Notes under the pieces: model-generated
Told to the model about the DNA's origin: nothing
The model's input: the letters and a program-made list of their open reading frames with translations, nothing else
Databases searched by the model: none
Translations under genes and position numbers: made by a program
Shown here: piece after piece, positions 27,162 through 33,136 of the stretch
How the letters are laid out: the number at the start of each line of letters is the position of its first letter
How positions within the stretch are numbered: position 1 is the first letter of the stretch
Origin: Bacteroidales bacterium
Lineage (GTDB): Bacteria > Bacteroidota > Bacteroidia > Bacteroidales > WCHB1-69
Direction of reading: 5' to 3'
Length of the DNA stretch: 33,136 bases
Assembly: GCA_016282395.1 (NCBI GenBank)
Contig: JAEEKL010000222.1
Coordinates: 1 to 33,136 of the forward strand

Positions 27162-28136
27162 TTATTGGCGGTAGCGTGCCGCGTTTTCGGCATCGCCCAT
27201 CTGCGTGTATGCATCGTGAAGACCTTCGCGGATAAGCCGGATCTGGTCAGGGTCAAAAGCGAACGACAAAGCCTGTTTGTAGTACTCCACAGACTTGTCC
27301 GGATGGCCGTCGTGCAGGAAGGCGTCTGCCAGTGCTGACAGCAACGCAGCAGACTGCGGGAACAGTGTGGTAAGGTCTTCCTCCAACGCGGTCAGCTTTC
27401 CCCATTGGCCGGACTTGGCGACTGCTTCAGCGAACGCACTCCATAGGTCGTAGTCCGTGTCATCCTCCCGCAAGGCTTTTTCGAGACAAGACACCGCTTG
27501 TCCATACTGCTGTGTTTTGAGAGCAGTCAGACCCTGCGACTTATAGCTGTCATCATCACTTGAATTATCGGGAATGATTTCTGAATGTTCTTCCTCTTTG
27601 ACCTGCCTCGTCAACATATCTAAACGAGACTGGATTTCGGCTGCCTTGTCGGACGCGCCTGTTTTCGTGTAACAGGTGGCCAAAAAAGACAGAAATTCAG
27701 TGTTGTCAGGAAATTCACGACAGATTTTCTCCCACATCGGAGCCGCCGACTTGTAGTTTTCCCCCGTCACGTAGGATCGTGCAAGCTCTATCTGGTACCA
27801 AATGTTGTTTTTGTCAAGTTTAACAGCCTGCTTCAATGCCGTCTCCGCTTCCGTGAACTGTTGTCTTCCCATATACACACGGGAGAGCATGAAATAGGAG
27901 GGGGCGTGCTTGGGGACATCAATGAGAATACCGGAGAACGTCTGCATGGCATCCTCATACTGGGCCGTGTAATAGTAGCGCAACCCCTGGTTAAACCGTT
28001 TTGTAATAGCACGCGCCGATACAGACTCCCTAGTGTTGGAAGCCGTATTCCTGTGCTTCTTCGCCGGTTGCGCAACGCCGGTGATCCATAAAGCAGTTAC
28101 CATCAACAGAAGCATCAACTTTCTCATAATCGGCAA
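27162..28136 (-). CDS. TPR-repeat protein with signal peptide
   Basis: KLMLLLMVTALWITGVAQP signal; APSYFMLSRVYMGRQQFTEAETALKQAVKLDKNN, QGLTALKTQQYGQAVSCLEKALREDDTD. Confidence 0.85.
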   Translation of the reverse strand: MPIMRKLMLLLMVTALWITGVAQPAKKHRNTASNTRESVSARAITKRFNQGLRYYYTAQYEDAMQTFSGILIDVPKHAPSYFMLSRVYMGRQQFTEAETALKQAVKLDKNNIWYQIELARSYVTGENYKSAAPMWEKICREFPDNTEFLSFLATCYTKTGASDKAAEIQSRLDMLTRQVKEEEHSEIIPDNSSDDDSYKSQGLTALKTQQYGQAVSCLEKALREDDTDYDLWSAFAEAVAKSGQWGKLTALEEDLTTLFPQSAALLSALADAFLHDGHPDKSVEYYKQALSFAFDPDQIRLIREGLHDAYTQMGDAENAARYRQ

Positions 28137-28138
28137 AA

Positions 28139-28582
28139 TTACTTTTTTCCGCTGTGACCGAAACCGCCGGTTCCGCGTTCGGTGTCCGACAATTCCTCCA
28201 ATGCATTGACTTCCACCAATTCCACCTGCTGGAAACGGGCAATCACCATTTGCGCAATGCGTTCACCTGGCTGTATCTCGAAAGACTCTTGCGAAAGGTT
28301 GATCAGGATGACACGAATTTCCCCACGGTAGTCGGCATCAATGGTGCCGGGACTGTTGAGTACGGTAACGCCATGTTTGAGAGCCAAACCGCTGCGGGGA
28401 CGGATCTGCGCCTCGCAATCCGCGGGCAGCTCGATGAAAAGCCCCGTCGGAATCAATTTCCGCTCGAAAGGCTGCAACACAACGGATTCTGTCAAATCAG
28501 CACGCAAATCCATACCTGCCGAATACTCTGACGCATAGGCCGGTAATTCATTATGGGACTGGTTGTATATTTTTACGATCAT
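28139..28582 (-). CDS. dut: dUTP diphosphatase
   Basis: [61 protein letters not shown] (all dUTPase motifs). Confidence 0.97.
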   Translation of the reverse strand: MIVKIYNQSHNELPAYASEYSAGMDLRADLTESVVLQPFERKLIPTGLFIELPADCEAQIRPRSGLALKHGVTVLNSPGTIDADYRGEIRVILINLSQESFEIQPGERIAQMVIARFQQVELVEVNALEELSDTERGTGGFGHSGKK

Positions 28583-28608
28583 TTTATAAGTTTAAGTCAA
28601 AATCCAAA

Positions 28609-29451
28609 TCATTGCACAATTTTCCCTTCTTTCATAGCACGGTCATAAAGTTCCTGCACATATTGGTTGATAACCTGGGTGCGTCGCCGGTTCGTAAGTA
28701 ACATGCCGGCTGCCGCGCGTTCCTCCCTTGTCTCATTCACAGAGCGCTGCGACCGGTAGTCGAGAATCACGAGAAGCACCGTGTTCTCCCCCACCTCCTT
28801 CTCTATCCGCAAATCACTGCCACGTCCATTGAATTTCTGCACATCGATTTGAAAAGACACCTCGTTTTGCAAGTCATCGAGATAGAGCCATTCGTCATCA
28901 TCCAAGAGATATTCGATGGTATCGCCTAACATGGTCACCAACGCGTCCTTCTGTTCGGTGCGACGGGTTTCGTCAAAAAGGATTTCCCGCACCTGTGGCA
29001 GTTTGTCCGAGCGGGTGGGCATTTTCACGTAATTCACCCGCACAATCTCCTTCTCAACCGTATATCGGTCATCCAAGGAACGGGCAAAATCCATAATTTC
29101 CCCTTCGGTGACCGCATTGTTGGCGGTGTCCTTCATCCAAATTTTATCCAGATATCTTTGCACCAGCAAGGAGTTGCGGTAATCGGTCATCTCGCGGTCA
29201 AAGTTCTTTTCGCGCGGGGACAGATGACGTTCAGCCTCATGCAGCAGCAATTTATCCTTCACCCAACTGTCAATAAAGTCCCTTGCCATAGCGAGGCTGT
29301 CCTCTTGCGACAGGCCAACCGGCATACCTTCCTGTAGTTCGGACTTGTACAGCTTGTACTGGTACACCTGCGCCACCACCGGATCGGCGTTTCTGCGGCA
29401 TGAAGCACAGAGCAGAAGGGCGGCAGACAGTAATGGCAGAAATCGTTTCAC
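28609..29451 (-). CDS. Lipoprotein, SurA N-domain-like putative periplasmic chaperone/PPIase relative
   Basis: Lipobox ALLLCASCRRNAD; helical N-region; adjacent to the SurA-like gene. Confidence 0.6.
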   Translation of the reverse strand: MKRFLPLLSAALLLCASCRRNADPVVAQVYQYKLYKSELQEGMPVGLSQEDSLAMARDFIDSWVKDKLLLHEAERHLSPREKNFDREMTDYRNSLLVQRYLDKIWMKDTANNAVTEGEIMDFARSLDDRYTVEKEIVRVNYVKMPTRSDKLPQVREILFDETRRTEQKDALVTMLGDTIEYLLDDDEWLYLDDLQNEVSFQIDVQKFNGRGSDLRIEKEVGENTVLLVILDYRSQRSVNETREERAAAGMLLTNRRRTQVINQYVQELYDRAMKEGKIVQ

Positions 29452-29452
29452 T

Positions 29453-31198
29453 CTATCGTTTTAAGATGGAACGGAACACGTCCTCGTTGAGTTTCACTGG
29501 GTACTTGCGGTGAAGTTCCTCAACCCACTCCTTTTCCAGCTTGTCCTGATACTGGCTGATGACCACGGCGCGGACCTCATCGAAAGGCTTGTACGGATTG
29601 AGAGAATCGCCGGTGGCGAACTGGGATTTGATCTGTTCATAGAAAAGCTGAGTGCCCACAGTGTCTTCAATAGCGGCATTCCAGACCTTCGCCGAATTGA
29701 TCTCATAAATCATCAAGCCGTCATACACTTCGTTCACCACGTCGCGGTATTCGGGATATTTGGTCATCAGCTGGGTGCTTTCGTAACGCAAAATCCTTTC
29801 TCCCACAAAATTGGTGAACACTTGATCCAGAAAATTCGCCATGGAGCTTTTCAGTTGTGCGCCCTGAAAACGATAGAGATATTGGCCGAACTCGCTGGCC
29901 ATGACCGTCTGATCGGCAAAAGAGCACATCGGTTTAAGTTTCCCGATTCCCTTCAGAGAGTCAACGGCGATATGCTTTGACTGGAAATAATTATCCGGCA
30001 TGTTCTTACAGAAAAATTTCATTGCCGCAGCCTTTCCCTTCTCCTCATAATTATACTCCACCTTCAGCTTCTCCACCAACGACTCCTTGCTTTTCTTCGA
30101 ACGGGAATCCCTTGCCAGCCTGTTTTTTATCATATAAGTGAACTCGTCATTTACCGTCGTGTAAATCACGGAGTCGAGACGGAGGATATGCCAGCCTATT
30201 GAGGACGGCACCGGGTCAGAAATTTCACCCTGTTTGAGAATGAGTGCGGCATGCACATAGTTGCCGGGGCGACGGTTGGGGGCGAAAGGCTCCATGTGGC
30301 CGCCATTGTTTTTCGTGGCCGCATCGTCGGAATATTCCGCTGCAAGACTGTCGAAAGGAATCCCGCTCTGGAATTTCTGTTTGATGTCAGCGCATTTCTT
30401 CATCTCCGCATCATGGTTCACCTTTATGTTCAATGCTGCAGTGTCTTTGATAAAGATCTGCGACACATACAGTTTCGCCACTGCAGGAATTTTATCCTGC
30501 ACATACACCAGATGATAGCCGAACTGCGTGCGGACAGGCATGGACACCTGACCCACTGGAGTTGAATAGGCCGCTGTTTCAAAGGGATAAATCATCTCCA
30601 AGACAGAGAAATAACCCAGTTCACCACGATTGCCGTACTGCACACGATTGGACTGCGGATTCACACGGTCGCGTGCCGACGGATCTTCCGAATAGAGGAA
30701 TGCTGCCTCGTTAAAGTTCAGTCCGTTCACAATCTCATCTCTGATTTTCAATATTTTATGATATGCTGTCAGCGTATCTTTCGGCGTAGCGTTTTCGGGC
30801 AGCGAAATCAGGATATGCGAAGCACGCACATGATAACGGGCTCTGTCAATAGTCTCCTCCATCAACTGGTCACTCACTTCTGTGTCAATCAGGTACTGTT
30901 GGGCATACTGGTTTTTGTAGGATTCCCACTCCCGTTGGAACACTCTCGCTGTATCCAGACTCATTGCTTTTGCCTCCTGGACTTTCATCCGATAATCCGT
31001 GTAAAGTTGCAGGTATTCGCGCAAGTCCGCCTCTGTCGCCTCCGTCAACGAACTGTTTTTCTGATAGGCTTTGATGAAATCCGACTTCGTGACGGACTCT
31101 TTTCCCACTGTCATCAGGACGGAATCGTCATTCTGCGCCTGCAAAAAAGTCCACGACAGCACAACCAACAACATCATCAAACATAATGCTTTTTTCAT
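29453..31198 (-). CDS. SurA/PpiC-type peptidylprolyl isomerase with parvulin domains
   Basis: YHVRASHILISLPENATPKDTLTAYHKILKIRDEI...GELGYFSVLEMIYPFETAAYSTPVGQVSMPVRTQFGYHLVYV; second domain KLYVSQIFIKDTAAL...PGNYVHAALILKQGEISDPVPSSIGWHILRL. Confidence 0.92.
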   Translation of the reverse strand: MKKALCLMMLLVVLSWTFLQAQNDDSVLMTVGKESVTKSDFIKAYQKNSSLTEATEADLREYLQLYTDYRMKVQEAKAMSLDTARVFQREWESYKNQYAQQYLIDTEVSDQLMEETIDRARYHVRASHILISLPENATPKDTLTAYHKILKIRDEIVNGLNFNEAAFLYSEDPSARDRVNPQSNRVQYGNRGELGYFSVLEMIYPFETAAYSTPVGQVSMPVRTQFGYHLVYVQDKIPAVAKLYVSQIFIKDTAALNIKVNHDAEMKKCADIKQKFQSGIPFDSLAAEYSDDAATKNNGGHMEPFAPNRRPGNYVHAALILKQGEISDPVPSSIGWHILRLDSVIYTTVNDEFTYMIKNRLARDSRSKKSKESLVEKLKVEYNYEEKGKAAAMKFFCKNMPDNYFQSKHIAVDSLKGIGKLKPMCSFADQTVMASEFGQYLYRFQGAQLKSSMANFLDQVFTNFVGERILRYESTQLMTKYPEYRDVVNEVYDGLMIYEINSAKVWNAAIEDTVGTQLFYEQIKSQFATGDSLNPYKPFDEVRAVVISQYQDKLEKEWVEELHRKYPVKLNEDVFRSILKR

Positions 31199-31253
31199 AA
31201 TTCACTGAATATCAATAACTATAAATTAATATCTATATTCCTTTTAAATATGG

Positions 31254-31284
31254 CAAAGATAATATATTTTGACAATTACACAAA
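31254..31284 (-). promoter_or_regulatory. Bacteroidetes-type sigma-ABfr promoter upstream of the SurA-like operon
   Basis: Reverse strand TTTG-N19-TATCTTTG (caaa at 31281-31284, caaagata at 31254-31261). Confidence 0.75.
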
Positions 31285-31321
31285 TAAAAAACTTTGACTT
31301 AGACTTAGACTTAGGCTTAGC

Positions 31322-32236
31322 CTAGTGACTTAGGCTGTCTTTTGCGCGGCTGGTGGTGACCAGAAACACGCCGAAAATGACCAACAACAAGGCTATAGGT
31401 TTGTTCCAAGTGAAGACGTCCTGTCCAATAGCGATAGCCAAGGCGGCGGTGATGATGGGTTGCAAATTGCTGTACATGCTGACCGTCGTAGGGCGGATAT
31501 GGCGCAGCGCGACAGGCAGGAGATAGTAGGCCAGCACCGTGGCGAACAGCGCGACAATGCCCATGTTGACGTAGGCCATCGCGGGAGCTGTACCCATGAG
31601 TATCGGGGAATCTTTCACGGTGGGGATGGCGAGCGGGAGGCTCAGAACTGCGCTGAACAGGAACATCCACTTCATCATGGTCACGGGTGAATATTTCGGG
31701 GATATAGCGCGGGTAATCAGAAGATAAGTGGCGTAGAACAAGATATTTACGAAACAGAGCAGGGCACCGATATTGCTGTAATGCACATCGCCGTGAAGTG
31801 AGAACAGAATCATCATCAGCGCACCGACGATGCCGAAGAAGACACCTAAAGCTTTCCGCGTGGTAACAGGCTCTTTCAGGAAAACGGCAGCCATCAGCAT
31901 CACCACCAACGGAGACATAGCCGAAATCAGCGAGACGTAAGTAGGTGATATATAACGCATTGCTTCAGCAAAAGCCCACAACGTGCCGTAAAGGGAGACC
32001 GCCCCGAACACTATCATCCACATGTCGCGCTTGGCGACTTTCTCGTGAGGAGTGAACAGCGAAATGATCCAGAAACCCGCCGCCCCGACCACCAGCCGCA
32101 ACGCCGTGTAAGCCTCCGGGGTGATGTACTCCGGCACCACCGCCTTCGAGCAGTTCGGATTAATCCCGAAAATGATATAGACGGTGAGCACCGCGAGGTG
32201 ACCGACCCATTTTTTGTTATGATTATTCTGTATCAT
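31322..32236 (-). CDS. EamA/DMT-family transporter
   Basis: 304 aa, about 10 hydrophobic helices; VYIIFGINPNCSKAVVPEYITPEAYTALRLVVGAAGFWIISLF...SLISAMSPLVVMLMAAVFLKEPVT. Confidence 0.9.
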   Translation of the reverse strand: MIQNNHNKKWVGHLAVLTVYIIFGINPNCSKAVVPEYITPEAYTALRLVVGAAGFWIISLFTPHEKVAKRDMWMIVFGAVSLYGTLWAFAEAMRYISPTYVSLISAMSPLVVMLMAAVFLKEPVTTRKALGVFFGIVGALMMILFSLHGDVHYSNIGALLCFVNILFYATYLLITRAISPKYSPVTMMKWMFLFSAVLSLPLAIPTVKDSPILMGTAPAMAYVNMGIVALFATVLAYYLLPVALRHIRPTTVSMYSNLQPIITAALAIAIGQDVFTWNKPIALLLVIFGVFLVTTSRAKDSLSH

Positions 32237-32245
32237 AATACAATT

Positions 32246-32273
32246 GTAGGGGCGAATAATTATTCGCCCCTAC
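32246..32273. repeat. Perfect 28-bp palindrome (14-bp arms) in an intergenic region
   Basis: GTAGGGGCGAATAATTATTCGCCCCTAC equals its own reverse complement. Confidence 0.95.
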
Positions 32274-32298
32274 GTGTACGTGATTAACGTTTTCTTAA

Positions 32299-33136
32299 TT
32301 AGTTCTTCATCGCGGCAATCTCCTTGACGGCCTGGATGCAGGCGTCGATGTCGGCCTCGGTGTTGAAGGCGCCGATGCTGAGACGCACTGTACCGTCAAT
32401 GTCGAGCGTGCCGAGGCATTCGTGTACCAGCGGGGCGCACTGCAGACCCGTGCGGCAGGCGATGTCGTAATCCACATCCAGCATAGTGCCCACGTCCATG
32501 GCCTCGAAGCCCTTGATGTTGATGGAGAGCACCGGATTCTGGTTCTCCACAGAGGTCGCGCAGTAGATGATCACACCGGGAACGTCCTTGATGCCGTCGC
32601 GGAGACGTTTCCACAACGCCATCTCCTGATTGTGGATGTTCTCGATACCCTTCTCGGTGATCCACTTCACGCCAGCGTGCAGACCGCTGATACCCAACAT
32701 GTTGATGGTACCGGCTTCCAGACGGTAAGGATACTCCTCAAGGTGGTCGCGAACGGCGGATTTCACGCCTGTGCCGCCGAAGCGGGTGTGGCGCACCTCC
32801 ACGCCTTCACGCACGTAGCTACCCCCGATACCGGTGGGTCCCATCAGGCACTTGTGGCCCGTAAAGGCGTATGCGTCAACGTTATAGTCGATCATATCCA
32901 TCTTCACGGCCCCCGCACCTTGGCTGCCATCGACCACGAAAGTGATGCCGTGTTCCTTGCAGACCTTGCCAATCTCTTTGATAGGCTGCACGGTACCGAT
33001 GACGTTGGAGCATTGCGTGCAGACCACCATCTTGGTGTTCGGACGGATGGCTTCTTCAAACTGCTCCGGATGTACGTAGCCGGCCGCATCGAACGGAAGG
33101 TAGGTCACTTCGATAATGCCTTCCTTCTCAAGATGA
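32299..33136 (-). CDS. Class-V aminotransferase / cysteine desulfurase family protein (5' end beyond window)
   Basis: HLEKEGIIEVTYLPFDAAGYV...FVVDGSQGAGAVKMDMIDYNVDAYAFTGHKCLMGPTGIGG contains the PLP-lysine motif GHK. The frame continues upstream of the track ORF start to the window edge. Confidence 0.9.
   Translation of the reverse strand, partial: HLEKEGIIEVTYLPFDAAGYVHPEQFEEAIRPNTKMVVCTQCSNVIGTVQPIKEIGKVCKEHGITFVVDGSQGAGAVKMDMIDYNVDAYAFTGHKCLMGPTGIGGSYVREGVEVRHTRFGGTGVKSAVRDHLEEYPYRLEAGTINMLGISGLHAGVKWITEKGIENIHNQEMALWKRLRDGIKDVPGVIIYCATSVENQNPVLSINIKGFEAMDVGTMLDVDYDIACRTGLQCAPLVHECLGTLDIDGTVRLSIGAFNTEADIDACIQAVKEIAAMKN

Noticed and set aside
27167-27180. ggcggtagcgtgcc on the + strand resembles the E. 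coli ops element recognised by RfaH
   Set aside because: It lies on the strand opposite to the EPS operon and inside the 3' end of the TPR coding sequence, so it would not be transcribed in the right orientation for the UpxY-like regulator. Probably chance.
32246-32273. Palindrome as a canonical rho-independent terminator
   Set aside because: No run of T follows the hairpin on the minus strand, where the neighbouring genes are transcribed.

Overview
This window looks like part of a Bacteroidales-type chromosome. That assignment is inferred from the TAnnTTTG promoter elements, the UpxY/NusG-like regulator and the gene content. Nearly every gene is on the minus strand. From high to low coordinates it contains: a partial class-V aminotransferase/cysteine desulfurase-like gene; an EamA transporter; a housekeeping operon (SurA-like PPIase, lipoprotein, dUTPase, TPR protein); and a large capsule/EPS locus. 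The EPS locus runs UpxY/NusG-like antiterminator, Wza-like, Wzc-like tyrosine kinase with a Tyr-rich tail, CpsB/PHP phosphatase, Ugd, RfbA, RfbB, the CapE-CapF-CapG UDP-L-FucNAc trio, a GT4 glycosyltransferase, a hexapeptide acetyltransferase, an AlaDH/saccharopine-dehydrogenase-like enzyme and a second Ugd. The locus is then interrupted at about 1.3-10.5 kb by an accessory cargo island before sugar genes resume (short UDP-sugar dehydrogenase, CapD-like dehydratase). The island holds a DUF3791-like/DUF3990-like pair, a DUF6941-like/repeat-like/DUF7689-like triplet, a 2-TM protein/small protein/PIN-nuclease triplet, and an AAA ATPase/putative PD-(D/E)XK pair. Copies of the 3' end of one UDP-glucuronate epimerase gene occur three times at the island's module borders: one frameshifted full-length copy and two truncated copies. 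This suggests repeated cargo exchange at this gene. A (TTAACCC)n heptamer repeat lies immediately upstream of several start codons. Family names come from motif recognition by eye; no database search was run.
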